A DNA stretch of 64,000 bases. Source: Riptortus pedestris. Its lineage: Eukaryota > Arthropoda > Insecta > Hemiptera > Alydidae. Under the pieces are notes generated by a model. It did no database searches and had not been told where the DNA came from. It saw only the letters and a program-made list of their open reading frames with translations. Positions 10,175 to 22,670 of the stretch are shown here, piece by piece. The translations under genes were made by a program, and so were the position numbers. Positions within the stretch are counted from its first letter, which is position 1. The number at the start of each line of letters is the position of its first letter. Where the stretch lies: assembly GCA_019009955.1 (NCBI GenBank), contig CM032232.1:56589001-56653000 (forward strand). The letters run 5' to 3'.

Positions 10175-11026
10175 CTGCATTGTAAAACATTTCTAATGAA
10201 TGCTCAATGTATTATGATTATGGTCAAATAAATGAAAAAAAAAATCAAATAACGTCACTCGGGGGCATTATATTTTGTGAATTAAACAGTTAAATATCAA
10301 TATAGATGAAATAAGCATTATCAAGTTAAGAACGTAAAATCTAAATCGATGTTTTCATCACATAATGTACTTGTATTGATACTTGCTATTTAAGCTTGGG
10401 ATAAGGCAAATATCATGAAATGTTTGATTATTTTTTACATGCAAAGATTACAAGCTAGGGTTTATTGAAGACTGAAAATTAAAAAAAAATTGGTTTAATA
10501 TTCCAGATAGAGGAAACGTGTAAACTACATTTTCAATAACATTGGATATAAAGAATTTTTCATTCCCTCTAAGCACCTCGTCCGATTGATGGACATTTTT
10601 TGGAGGGATTTCTCAAAAATCCTATCAAGAGTTGAGCCTAAATATAGTTGTTTTCTTAAAGAAAAACTGCTAATAAAAGTCGATTTTTTAACATATCTAT
10701 TAGCGGTGTTTACAAAATTCAAGTTCAGCTGACCTCCAGCCGTCGTTATAAGAATACGAATAACTTCACAAACATCATATCTATTCTATATTTCATCCCC
10801 TATTTCCCCGAACAAACGTTATGAGAAGGACTGTTGTTGGTATAAGTAATTGAAGACTTACAAATCCCGGAGATATTGGTTATGGGATTTCAAAGAAAGA
10901 ACCTCCTTCAATATCGGAATGGATCTATTCATGCTTGTGAACGATGGAAATGCATTATTGGCTGAAAAACATCTCCTCTTTCAAGATCTACGACAAGCGT
11001 TCGCTACTTCTCAAATCATATTGGAT
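9846..11026. other. AT-rich sequence with R1 fragments, no gene
   Basis: It contains a (TA)n tract and, at about 10260-10480, a minus-orientation R1 module (gttaaatatcaatatag ... aacgtaaaatctaaatcgatg). The short open frames here show no known domain. Confidence 0.4.
10133..10173. repeat. (TA)n microsatellite
   Basis: About 20 uninterrupted TA units. Confidence 0.98.
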
Positions 11027-11620
11027 TTTTTTTTTTTTTTTTGAAAGATCTTGATGTCTTCAAAATAGCCGTTGTGCCTAATGTTATGCCTAAGAAGTTT
11101 CATTTTCCTTTTTACTTTGACATTGATAAGACTAGCTCGCACTTACCTCATTTAGAACTTCCATGTCATATTTTTTTTAGTCCAACTTGTTCTAGTGATT
11201 CTACGCCAGATCCACATTCTCATTGCTTTCGTCATTATATTCCCTTTTGAGGAAAGACCGACTTTCGCTCCCGTAAAGCACTCCATAAGAAAGTCTTGGC
11301 AAGCATTTTTATTTTTTTTTTTTGCATCCATGGTCTTATGCTTTTTAGATAAAATGCTTATTTTGCTTTGGAAGGCACCTTTAGCAATTTCTATTATTCT
11401 TTTGACTTCAGCTCAGCAATCATTATGTTCAGTCATGATGCTCCCTAGGCAACTACCGTTGTTTTATTCATGTCCCTTCTTCTCTCCACAATAATTCTTA
11501 GAGCTAGAATAGTTTTTCTTGTTCCCCTTTCAGATCGGAATCCAAATTCATCTTCGGTGACGTAGTGTTCAATTTTATCGCTTAGCCTATTTTTAATTAT
11601 ACTTAATAATATTTAGTAAG
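11027..11620 (-). pseudogene. decayed non-LTR reverse transcriptase fragment
   Basis: Minus-strand reading gives, in order: RLSDKIEHYVTEDEFGFRSE (RT block with the FGFR motif) and GTRKTILALRIIVERR, then after a stop and a gap KRIIEIAKGAFQSK, then the C-terminal blocks MRMWIWRRITRTSWT and LLRHNIRHNGYF. These correspond to the DQFGFR-GTR, RRIxMAKxAF, FEMWxWRRMxxISWTD and RxLxWLGHxLRHN landmarks of RTE/CR1-type endonuclease-reverse transcriptases of invertebrates. The stretch with the catalytic FxDD box is missing and stops interrupt every frame. A 16-base T run at 11027-11042 (A-run on the coding strand) directly follows the last block and may be its tail. The clade assignment is an inference. 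Confidence 0.7.
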
Positions 11621-11635
11621 ATAAATCATATATAT

Positions 11636-12960
11636 ATATATATACTAGCTAAGGTACCCGGCTTCGCCCGGGAATTCATTTGAGGCTGAATGGTGATGGT
11701 ATTTTTTTTGGTAAGCAACTTTGCACAATATTTTGACAATTACCCGTCCCAGTGTTTAGGGTTTATACCCGTTGTTGGCATTTGTTATAATAAAATTAAT
11801 TTTTTATGTAAGACTTCACTGTCCTCCATATTGTCATATTTCCCGTATCCTGTGCATTATGCATAGATTTCAGTTATTAAGGACAAAATATTAACGTAGA
11901 TTTGAATTAATTTTTCCAGGTGAGGTAGTTCAAATTGTTGGTGAGGAATGAATTGTTGAGCATATCAATATTTCTACGCAAACAACTTACTCCACACATT
12001 GTTCCTGGAGAAATGTATAAAGCAAAAGTTAATCTAAATAACAAAGTAAACAACTTTTGTTATGTGCATGTTTGTCGAGAAACAAATAGACAATGAAATA
12101 TCGAAATTTTTTATTTCAGGCCTCCCTTATAACCCCCACTCCCGTTCTAAACTAAACATTTTAATATAGCTTATAACCATGGAAGAGTTTATGCTAATTG
12201 ACATACCGAGTTTTTTTAAGTTCGGTTTAATCGTTAGCGCCCAATGAAATAGTTGACTCCCGCTTTAGTTTATAGTGTATATCTCGTTTATACTTTGTTA
12301 AAAGACAAAAAAGAATATGACAAAAGTTACTCTAAATAACAAAATAAACAACTTTTGTTATGGCCATATTTGCCGAAAAACGAATAGAAAACGAAATACC
12401 GCTATTTTTAAATTCAGGCATCCCTTACAACCCCCACTCCTGCCCGTCCCTAGAAATGTTGGTATGGCTTGTTATAATGAAGGCGTTAGTCCTAATACAC
12501 GTACCGAGTTTTATTTAGTTCGGTTGGGTCTTTTGTTCCAAATAAAATTGTTGACGCCCGCTATAATTTTTAGCGTATAACTCATTTATATTTAGGTATA
12601 CGACGAAAGTGTATATAACAAAAGTTACTCTAAATAATAAAATAAATAACTTTTGTTATGTGCATATTTGCCGAAAAACCAATAGGAAACGAAATATCGC
12701 TATTTTTAATTTCAGGCCTTCCTTATAACCCCCACTCCTGTTCGTCTCAGAGAATATTAGTATAGCCTAAAGTCTAAGTTGGGCTAGTAGTAATATACAT
12801 ACCAAGTTTCATAAAATTCGGTTCAGCCGTTTATACGTGAAAGGGTAACAAACAAATAAACAAACACACACGAAAGAAACAAAATGCAGTTATGGTGTCT
12901 ATGACATGTGAAACGAAAAATTATCTTGAAAATTCGCCAAAAAAATCAATGTACAGACAG
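11636..12960 (+). repeat. interspersed repeat with about 300-bp internal monomers, head 'ACTAGCTAAGGTACCCGGC'
   Basis: It starts beside a short (TA)n with a head reading ACTAGCTAAGGTACCCGGC then TTCGCCCGGG, a sequence type widespread in invertebrate genomes. It ends with 'aaattcggttcagccgttta' and an acaaacaaa-rich tail before (TA)n. Inside are three direct monomers of about 300 bp starting near 12015, 12317 and 12617. Each has 'aaaagttactctaaataac', 'acttttgttatg', 'tttcaggc ... aacccccactcc' and a conserved 'accgagtttt...ttcggtt' block. It has no coding capacity and its transposon class is unresolved. Confidence 0.7.
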
Positions 12961-12967
12961 AGGTTAC

Positions 12968-12972
<5 letters not shown>

Positions 12973-13014
<42 letters not shown>
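12973..13014. repeat. (TA)n microsatellite
   Basis: About 21 TA units at the right edge of the monomer-bearing repeat. Confidence 0.98.
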
Positions 13015-13018
<4 letters not shown>

Positions 13019-13752
13019 TATGTTCATAATTTTTGATTATGTGCATTTTATTATGTTTATTAAGCCTATTTATTACCACACAAAAAAGTTGTGTTATTTA
13101 ATTTTCATTATTTTATAGCAAGTTATAACTTTTTTAGTTGTTACACAAGGATTAGTTTTTAAGTCTGATTTTTTTATAAATTGATTTATTATATTTATAT
13201 TTGGAGTCCATTTAAAGAGTTTTTTAAACATAACATACAGTAACACTATCTATCTTAGTTGATTGGTGTAAATAAATATCTTTTAAATCTTTTTATTGAA
13301 CCTATAGCCAAAGTACAAGTTACTGTCTGCTTGAGCTGGGATGGCGTTATGTTTTCTAGTACCAACCAAAATGAGTGGGGTTCATTCCCAAGTATGCTTT
13401 ATACATTTATATTTATGAAGAGGTATCAACTTTGAGGTATAATAAATCATAACAAAGAATTAGAATATTTTTTTTTTCTCGAAACTTCTTATTTCCCCTG
13501 TAAAAAAAAGTAGTTGCTTTTTTATACAGGTCACCCCTTAACGTGTGAGATTGTCTAACTTCCCTGGAGACCAAACTTACTGAGATCTTTTCAACTCCTT
13601 CGGAAGTTCACTCTCCTTCTTTATCCTGTGCTACTGCTTTCCATGTAGGACGAATTCAGTCTCCAGGTAACCACTCACTTGCCTTCCCATTGTCTTTAAA
13701 ATTATCTGGTGGCCACACCCTAGGTTTTGAGGCAATGATGGTCGGCCTTTTC
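13015..13752. other. unrecognised sequence
   Basis: No gene or repeat family is recognised with confidence. The T-rich and C/T-rich stretches lack an open frame of note. Confidence 0.4.
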
Positions 13753-13778
13753 TATCTAGCAGATTTCCCTTAAGGAAG
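13753..13778 (+). repeat. R1 A-end fragment
   Basis: CTAGCAGATTTCCCTTAAGG is the palindromic A-end of R1. The copy stops after 26 bases, where a SINE tail begins. Confidence 0.55.
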
Positions 13779-13831
13779 ATATTATTATTATTATTATTTA
13801 TTAACGTCCACTTTTTGCAACTCAGGCTAGG
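13779..13831 (-). repeat. 3' tail fragment of a tRNA-derived SINE
   Basis: (ATT)n followed by 'attaacgtccactttttgca' and 'actcaggcta'. This is the reverse complement of the SINE 3' end seen at 22900-22941 and 53740-53781. The rest of the SINE is absent. Confidence 0.75.
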
Positions 13832-14545
13832 AAGATAGTACCAAGGTAGACCTCCTTTTCACTGGAGCCATACTGCAATGACTAACCTACAGACTTTACA
13901 TTTGGTATCCTGGATTAAACAGACAATATAACTTACAGAAACTAGAGAGAATACAGCGGCTCTTGGGCCTAAAAATAATAAAGTGTTTTAAAACTGGGTC
14001 TTACTTTGCTGCATGTATATTAGCTAATTCCTATTGATCTCTTAGCAAAAAAATTAGTAACTCAATATTCTATTTTAAAACTTCACAAGTCAATGCCATA
14101 CGTAATATTGAAGATATTGTGGATTCATCCAGCAATATATCCTGAGGTACTGTCAGGCACAATTGACAACGCAGGAATGAATATATATACATATGGCAAT
14201 CCAGAAGAATCTGTGTTGGGTGTGCTTTTGTGGTTTTTGAAAGAGAAGAACTAACGGGAATTCAAAAATGCAGGCTTGGACAACTTTGTACTGACTAGCA
14301 AGCAGAAAAACTGTTAATTCTAAATTGTTTACAATACAGTACAAAGAAACACAGACAACAAATTTAAACATTTATACAGTCAGTGAATCTACATTAATGG
14401 CATTCTCTATTGTGTACAGAACAAATACGACTAACACTTATACAACAGAACGACACACATATTTATTTTCATAAATTAAAGGACATTCCGGAATATTAGT
14501 GAAAGATCTAGTGTATAATGCAGCCTAATCTGCTTCTCCAGACTC
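13832..14545 (+). pseudogene. decayed jockey-like non-LTR retrotransposon fragment (RT end and RNase H)
   Basis: The plus strand carries YNLQKLERIQRLLGLKIIK and CFKTGSYFAACILANSY, the C-terminal RT region of jockey/I-type ORF2. After a frameshift near 14033 come PIDLLAKKLVTQYSILKLH and an open stretch of about 85 codons. The RNase H start is recognisable as NIYTYGNPEES, where the usual first catalytic Asp (Y-T-D-G) is Tyr. After several stops, GHSGILVKDLVYNAA at about 14481-14525 matches the RNase H GHxGIxGNExAD block. It is homologous in layout to the fragments at 32.9 and 57 kb. It is multiply frameshifted and non-functional. Confidence 0.65.
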
Positions 14546-14576
14546 AAATATTCCAAAATATTACAACAAAATAACA

Positions 14577-15505
14577 AAAAGTCTGTAAGAGGCTGCGTAG
14601 ACTAAGCAGATTTCCCACGCGAAGGTTTACAATAGATAAATCTACATACTGCTAACACTACCGTGAATGATAAGCAAACAAATGCAAACGGTAATGATCC
14701 TTCAGTCAATTTACAAGTTAATGATCTCTACAACGGAAAGCGGCTGAATTTTAAACAGGCCAACCAACCTCGTAGCGCTGTATAGATAGAAAGACCGGAA
14801 ATAAAAGCAATTACTTAAATTATATCTAATATAACGTATAGATTTTATTGAAAACTATTTAGTATAGTTAGTACTGCCATTTACAATGAATCAAAATCAT
14901 TTTTATCTCAATCACTGGTACATTAGTAATCCAAGAAAAAAAAAGGGGCGTGGCAATTTTTTGGGGGGAAAAAAGTACAAGTTCAATGAAAACAATATTT
15001 GGTAATTAAGCTTTGAATAATGTGGGTTATAATATAACACAGTATTGTTTGTGTAACATTAGTAGAAGTGACCAGTGTTTACTGAAAGCTGAAAAATGCA
15101 AATATCTCGGTTAATATTCAAGATAGAGAATACATGTATATAACAATATTTAATGTAAATTTAATTAGCAATAAGATTGTTTCTATACAATTTTTCGATT
15201 CGACGTACAGTAACGGAGATATTTCGAATATTCGAATTTCCTCCTCTCTTAACCCCCCTCCTCATGGTCCGATTTCAGCCGTTAACGAACTTGATCTTTC
15301 TTTTTAAATTAAACGACTATATATCAAGTTTGGTAACGATTAAACAATAATTGGGATCGCTAGAGCGGTAACAGACAAATATTCAATGGACCTCATTTTC
15401 GTCATCTTCTAAGTACAATAGTATCAATGGACATTTGAAAATGAAAAAATGGAATTGAAATTTTTTGAAAATTGCGTCACGAGGCCTCAATAAGTCAGGA
15501 TAAAA
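14577..15505 (-). repeat. R1 dispersed repeat, near full-length copy
   Basis: The B-end at left (aaaagtctgtaagaggctgcg, then actaagcagatttcccac) is followed by the subfamily segment resembling 52600-52700, a module with 'aaatatctcggttaatattc', and a C-rich block ending 'gatttcagccgttaacgaac' near 15270. Then come 'cgctagagcggtaac', 'tggacctcattttcgtcatc' and 'attgcgtcacgaggcctcaa'. The terminal A-end palindrome is lost. Confidence 0.7.
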
Positions 15506-15940
15506 AATGCACTTGAAAAACCAATTAGTTTAGAGTGGAACAAACCTAAAACATTTACTTTACAACTGTAGATTACTGACACAACAAAACCAAACTGATG
15601 TTGAAACAAAATTGAGAAAATGGCCTGTTGAGGAGCAGAAATTATTGCACATGCGTTATAATACACTAAATAAGTTGAATGAAGAAATTTATAAATTGAT
15701 GGGAAACTTGAGAACTTATAATGGATAAAAAAATAAAAATGTTTATTCTACTTTATTTCTTATTCGTTATTTATTTTATTTTATTTTCCAATAGTTGTTA
15801 AAATATTGTAATTATTTTAGCAAGTTTTAAATAATTATATTAAATTTAACAATTACGTGTTGTGTACAGGTATTGTACGGTACATGTAGACAATAAACTA
15901 CCTTCAAGTAGGGTTACTTCGAGGAAATAAATAAATTACT
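15506..15940 (+). other. possible retroposed insertion with A-rich tail, unrecognised
   Basis: The R1 copy at left stops at about 15505 and unrelated sequence follows to an 'aggaaataaataaatta' tail near 15918-15935. A short open frame at about 15528-15725 (residues such as KLRKWPVEEQK and NTLNKLNEEIYKLMG) ends in TAA. I do not recognise the protein. The tail resembles the (AAAT)n ends of the non-LTR elements in this window, which is the only clue to its nature. Confidence 0.25.
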
Positions 15941-16496
15941 GTCAATTCAATATTTCTTCCATACTAAGTAGCCTTAGTAAACAGGAATTGAAATACAAGC
16001 TGAATATGAGATGTTTATATATACATGCAAATCAATTTACATAAGTTCTTCTTGTTCATACTTTCGTTATATTACTAAAAATATCTTAAAATCTGATCAC
16101 AAAAACCCGACATTTTTTATGTTGACAATTAATGAATAATTTGCATAACACGGTTATCAGGAAGTGCTCTTATGCGATTAAGTATTACAATCACGCTACA
16201 TTTTATCCATTACTACGAAGGAACATTTGTACATTATGACATTTTTATTTAAGGTAATTAACATTCGTGAATTATTGACATGAAATGTAAATTGGCCTGC
16301 AGAATTCTCTGTAGAAATATCAGCTGAGATTGTACTCATGACAAAATTTTGAAGATAATGTATGTAAAGGTCATCTGATCTAATTGAATTTTTTCAATTG
16401 TTATTCTATTCTGTTTTCATTCTTTTGTGATTAAGTCATGTCAGAACAGTACGTGGGAAATCTGTATAGTTCACGCAGCCTCTTCGTGACGAATAA
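15941..16496. other. AT-rich sequence with one R1 B-end, no gene
   Basis: An R1 B-end in plus orientation lies at about 16455-16490 (gtgggaaatctgtatagttc then acgcagcctcttcgtgacg), followed at once by the A-end of the next copy. Confidence 0.45.
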
Positions 16497-16664
16497 AAGA
16501 CGAATAGAAGACTTTCCTTAAGGGAAATCGGCTGTTGAGATTGTACTCGTTCGCTATTTTTGAAGCATTTCCTCAAATGTCCATCGATCCTACGTAGGAG
16601 TTAAGTGAGGTCCCTACAAAATGAAATGTATGTGCGCGCGCACACACACACACACACACACACC

Positions 16665-16714
<50 letters not shown>

Positions 16715-17605
16715 TTATCGCACTAACCTATATAAAAATGTTTATTTTCAATTTCATTAAAACCACATCTATAAACGCATCACAACAGGTCAATAATTAT
16801 GAAGAGTGGACTAGATAATGTTTATAATGAGAAGGCTGCTATCAAGACTGTTGCTATGTATTCTGTATATTTAAAAAAAAAATAAATAAATAAATAAAAG
16901 TAAATCAACGTATAAAAAAGGTTAACGGTCTAGCGACCCCAATTTTTTTCGATACCAAATCGGATATTTAAACCAAAATATCTTTTTTATAGTGAGTCAG
17001 ATTGTACAAAACCAATCTTGCACCAATTTATTTTAATTTTCTATAGATGTATTTTTATACACGTTACTCTATCTTGAATATTAACAGAGATATTGGGTAT
17101 TTAGTAGAGCCCTACTTTTAGTCAGTGGCAATATATCACGAAACTTTATATTCCACACTTAAATAAGAAATATTTTAACGGACTCTGCAAGAGAAATACA
17201 TTCAGATTGTACGTTCTTGATTCGAAAACGTTTATTTTATCTCTACCGTACTCCAAATTTAGCATTTTTATTCAACACCAATGATTACACCAGTTAATGC
17301 CAGAAATCAGACCAGAAATAGTAGGGGGGTTTAGAGTGTGGAATTAGAAAATTCAAAAAAATCTACATTATTATGACTCGGATCGAAAATATAATAACAT
17401 CGTAATGATCTTGTCAAACTATTGATGGTCTGAATTGGTATACATTTTTTTCTTAAATCAAATATTATAAAAGTTGATTTTTGTTTTCAGCCTTCAGTAA
17501 ACCCCAACTTATTCTCATCGAGATTTTACGTAGAAATAAAGAATATATGGCGAGATGAGATCAGTAGTGTTACTTCTGTTCACCAAGGGCTCATAATAAA
17601 TGAAG
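16497..17605 (+). repeat. R1 dispersed repeat, diverged long copy
   Basis: A-end 'gactttccttaagggaaatc' at about 16510, then 'aatgtccatcgatcctacg', a (CA)n(TA)n tract, 'ggtctagcgacc', and modules with 'gaatattaacagagatattg' and 'aatcagaccagaaatagt'. It ends around 'gagatgagatcagtagtg', where a SINE is inserted. Confidence 0.6.
16638..16711. repeat. (CA)n(TA)n compound microsatellite
   Basis: About 15 CA units followed by about 21 TA units, inside an R1 copy. Confidence 0.97.
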
Positions 17606-17834
17606 TTTCTATTTATTTGTTTACGTCCACTTTATGCTACTTTGGCTAATTGGGACGGGTTATCTTCAAATTACCACCCTTTTCTAGCCAGGGTGAAACT
17701 AAGGAATTTATTTAATGAGTCCATCACTAGATAAATTTCTATTGCCCAGGGCGAGAATCGAGCCCGCCACTCTAGGTTTACCATCCAAGATCAAGGCCAA
17801 CGCCTTAACACACACGGCCAACCTGAGCCTCTAT
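17606..17834 (-). mobile_element. tRNA-derived SINE, near full length
   Basis: On the minus strand the head reads GGCTCAGGTTGGCCGTGTG. The A-box-like region (about 17808-17826) is followed by a B-box-like GGGCTCGATTCTC (17753-17765), then 'gccctgggcaatag', a body with 'ccctggctagaaaagggtgg', and the 3' end 'agtagcataaagtggacgta'. TAAATGAAG at 17597-17605 and 17835-17843 is a good 9-bp target duplication. Such SINEs are transcribed by RNA polymerase III and mobilised by a partner LINE. Confidence 0.85.
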
Positions 17835-17843
17835 TAAATGAAG

Positions 17844-19136
17844 AATAAAGAGTTGGAAAAGAGATGACGTCATGCGTAGAGGTTTCCAGGAGTTGGATAA
17901 TTTGCTTAGTTTATGAGTCGGGACTTATGGTATTGCTAACCTCTTTGGCCTGATGTTAATTTGGCCAAGGCTTTCCTCTTAGAGAGAGAGGAGCAGAGGG
18001 TAATCAATAAGGCCGGGGATTGGTTGGTGCGTGGGTTGCTCAATGGCAGGGCTTCTGTGTGTTTATTTCGTAATATGTTCAAACACAGACAATAATTTTC
18101 AATTCAGAAACAGGCCAGCTGTATATACATACATCATTATCAATATGATAGAATTAAATATATAATATCGAATCATTTCCACTGTCCAGAAAATCATGTA
18201 GTTCCCCATTTTCTAATTTCATGCTAATTAAAGAGGAATGTCTCTGTACATTTTTTACTACATTGATGACACATTAGTTAGATCTAGACTCATCAAAAGT
18301 TCAACATCTTCTTTAAAGCAGGTATATATTTGACTAAAAACATCAAACAGTAATCTCATTTATTTCGTTAGTGTGTTTTTCGGAGGTTGTTCTCTGAACT
18401 ATATCCAAATTATTGCCAATAAATTATATATTTTTATTCCTCTCTGAACTATACCTTCAGAGAGGGAATTTATTTTTTACATTTCCCGTAAAATAACAGT
18501 ACCTAACAAGTATTTGTTTTAAATTTTAATAATACTGTCCAAAATTCTGCTTGTTTTTTTTCTAAATAAAAAGAAAATAATAAAAGTTAATAAATATAAA
18601 TGCATACAATGAATAATATTAACAGTTCTAAAGACTTACGCTCTGTATTTAAAACTGTATACTAGGTGATGATAAATCATAAAAAATAAATTGTTATAAA
18701 GTAAATAATTTTAAAAAATGTATAAATTAAAACGAAATAAGGAAAAAACATGTATACATACCAAACATATCTGTATATCCTAAGTATTCCAGTTTCCCAT
18801 GATTTGATAAACGTTCTCAGGGAACGTTCGAAGAGCTTTATTGAATGTATAAAATAAACACGTTTATGAACAGGCCAATGCTTTACTTTGTTTGTCACTG
18901 TCTGCTTTAAAATTTGTCTTTCATCTGTCAATTGTCTACAGTCGTATATTAAATTTGTGCGATATTGGTTACAAGGGCTTAATAGGTTAACTTTTAGTTT
19001 GATCTATGTAAGTGCGAATTAATTTCAGGCAAGAAAGAAGCTGATTTAGCGACTATGTCAGCTGTTTGATTACCTAAAATTTCAGAATGTGCACGTAACC
19101 AATCAAAATAAATTTATTTTTTATTTTCTAAACCAC
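17844..19136. other. unrecognised AT-rich sequence
   Basis: No recognised gene. The 84-residue minus-strand frame at 18677-18931 has a hydrophobic end rich in Phe, Ile and Tyr, consistent with translated AT-rich DNA, and I do not support it as a gene. Confidence 0.4.
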
Positions 19137-19185
<49 letters not shown>

Positions 19186-19204
19186 TTTAAGAGAAGGGTA
19201 TATT

Positions 19205-19261
<57 letters not shown>
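19137..19261. repeat. (TA)n, (CA)n and (TA)n microsatellites
   Basis: A (TA)n tract at 19137-19181 and a (CA)n(TA)n tract at 19205-19261, separated by 23 bases. Confidence 0.97.
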
Positions 19262-20138
<877 letters not shown>

Positions 20139-20575
20139 ATTGTATATTTAATCGTACCATGTAAAACCAAAGATTCAAAATTCGTTAATGGAGTAAATTA
20201 CTAGACTAAAAATATGAGCTTTGAGGATCGAAAAATTATTTTGTAATCGGTTAGGTAATTTCTGCAATTTCAGTTCTGTCAAATATTTTAATTGAATATA
20301 CAAAAAATAGAAATAAAACGAAAACAATATAAATTATATAAGTTAAAGCAAGCAGAATAATAGAAAATCAATATGCACAAACAAAGAAATGGGAAATGCT
20401 AGAGTTTTTTGCTAGTTTTATTAAATGTTTGAGTAGATATATATTTTTATGTTACTAAAGATTGCGCTATTTCCTGTCAATAGTTGGTCATTGTCAAATG
20501 GTATTTATAAATTGTCTCGTCACCTACGGTCAGTATGTGTTTTATTGTCAACATCACATTCCCCACACTACATAT
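20139..20575. other. unrecognised AT-rich sequence
   Basis: No recognised gene or family. The segment ends with ATAT, the target duplication of the adjacent solo LTR. Confidence 0.4.
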
Positions 20576-21131
20576 TGTTGCGAGAATTGAATGAGTGGGC
20601 GAATACACAAAGGGAGGGGAGGAACAAAGACTAGGGGAACGAGCGAATCTAATTAGGGATCTTCCAGGAAGAACTGGAACCTTCTATGCCTAGACACTTC
20701 TACAAGCATTTAAAAGGGACTCTCACAGTACCCCTCGGTTCAGTAATTGCTCGACGGTCTTCGAGGGATGTTCAGCGCGACTTAGTGCAGTGCGGTAAAG
20801 TGTTGTGCCGTGAAGAAAAGTGTTGTGCCGTGTCTGTAAGTAACAGTTTATAGCGTGTTTAAGACAGTGCAGTGCCGCGAAGTAAAGGACAGTGCAGTGC
20901 CGTCGTTTTATGTAAAGTTCAGTGACCGTGAGTGAATTATTGGACAGTGTAACCTGAAGTACAGTTACACTATCAGTGTAATTCTGTGAGTAGTAATAAT
21001 TAACCAAGAGTATTGTACATTGAGAAATAAATCGTGCAGTGTTAAACTGTGAAACTTGTGTGTGTGTTTAATTTTGCAATCCAAAAGAACTCTTAACGTT
21101 TTATTACTGGTTTCGTAATAAAAACGTAACA
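20576..21131 (+). mobile_element. solo LTR (TGTTGCGA family)
   Basis: A 556-bp unit starts TGTTGCGAGAATTG and ends ACGTAACA, flanked by ATAT at 20572-20575 and 21132-21135. It contains a TATA-like 'catttaaaag' near 20709, an unusual run of related 'cagtgcagtgc' and 'gtgttgtgccgtg' phrases, and AATAAA near 21025. No internal retroviral-type sequence lies beside it, so it is the usual product of LTR-LTR recombination. It is homologous to the inverted copy at 51250-51783 through 'tttgcaatccaaaagaac' and the TGTTGCGA end. It differs from the LTRs of the gypsy element at 0.9-5.5 kb. Confidence 0.85.
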
Positions 21132-22048
21132 ATATGAACACCTGTTTCCTTTCCATGAAATAGAAATCTATCAGGAAAGAGCGTCCTATCCAAAGTCTAG
21201 TCAAAACAACCGAATCTCTGCATGTAAGTTTGGCACTTTATCGTTTCAAGCAAAAACTGCCCATTTTATTATACATTGTTTGCTGTCAGTTTGGCTCCAT
21301 TTTAATTGTATTTTTGTTTGCAGACATTTTATTTAAGAAGTCTTGTATTGTTAGGTATTTATGTCAATATCTTTGTTTTTTGAAGTCTGTTTAGCTGTCT
21401 CGTCTAGTTTAAATTCAGTTTAATAAATTTATGGCATAAAACTTGTCAATAAATTAAAAATATATATTATATATTTGGAGTGGTAAATATTATATATTTG
21501 GTGCTAGCGACATTAATTTGTTATATATAATTATTAAATTGATTATTTGTAAAATGCATTCATGGACTTTTTTCTAACTTTATAACGACTGTATCATATA
21601 AATAAATCTTATTCAATAATATTTAAAGAAATTAATTGGCATAATATTTGTAAATGGTTTATAGAACACAACAGTTTTTTAATGTATCTTATTATGTTAT
21701 GTTAACAGATAATGGAAATAAATTCCTCTAGGTAAAATTACTCTAGGTGTGTCTCTGTGTTTGTTATAACATGTTTTGGATATTGCGATTGTGATATAAA
21801 AACATTTCGATACACAATTAATTTATCTTCATCGGCTCGTTAAGTTCTTCGTTCTTGAACGAGCACTTACTTTACGAATTTTTTTTCTCGATTATAGACT
21901 GAATCCACACGAGTAGACGCTACAACTTGTTGCACCGATGTCAATATTTCACTGTCGCCTTAATGGCTATCATTTATAAAGTTGTGGTTCTTGTGTCTCT
22001 ATCCAGTCTTTGGGCATTAAAGGGTGATATCGTGCTTGCCTGCTTGCT
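21132..22048. other. unrecognised AT-rich sequence
   Basis: Nothing recognised. The 70-residue frame at 21927-22139 runs into the minisatellite, and its C-terminal half is translated repeat. Confidence 0.4.
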
Positions 22049-22655
22049 ATATCATGCGTGTTCATCTATCCATAATGTCATGCGTGTTCAACTAACTGTT
22101 ATATCATACTTGTTCGCCAAACTGTCATATCATGCGTGAACACCTACCTGCCATACGACATCGTAGGCAGGTGATCATGCATTATATGACGGGTAGTTTA
22201 ACATGCATGATGTGACAGTTAGGTGACCTAGTATGATTTGACTGCTAGGTGAACATGCATGACATGACGGGTAGGCGAACATGCATAATATGGCAGGTAG
22301 GTGAACACGCATGATATGACAGGCAAGTTATCACGCATGATGTGACAGGTAGTTTAGCATGCATGATATGACAGTTAGGTGAATAAGTATGATATGACAG
22401 CTAGGTGAACATGCATGATATGACGGGTAGGTGAACATGCTTGTATGGTAGGTAGGTGATCATACATGATATGACAGGTTGGTGAACAAGTATGATATGA
22501 CAGCTAGGTAAACATGCATGATATGACGGGTAGGTGAACATGCTTGATATGGCAGGTAGGCGAACATGCATAATATGGTAGGTAGGTGATCATACACGAT
22601 ATGACAGATAGCTGAACAAGCATGATATGACAGGTAGCTGAACACGCATGATCAT
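22049..22655. repeat. 26-bp minisatellite with an orientation switch
   Basis: The monomer 'catgcatgatatgacaggta' + 'ggtgaa' repeats about 19 times from roughly 22165 to 22655, with about 10-20 percent variation. From 22049 to about 22155 the same monomer runs on the other strand ('catatcatgcgtgttcacc', about four copies). The two arms meet head to head at about 22155-22165, so the locus can fold into a long cruciform or hairpin. There are no spacers of unrelated sequence, so it is not a CRISPR array. Confidence 0.92.
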
Positions 22656-22670
22656 ATGGGAGATATACAC

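Noticed and set aside
22049..22655. Possible CRISPR array
   Set aside because: The repeats are contiguous, degenerate 26-bp monomers without unique spacers, in a eukaryotic context, with no cas genes.
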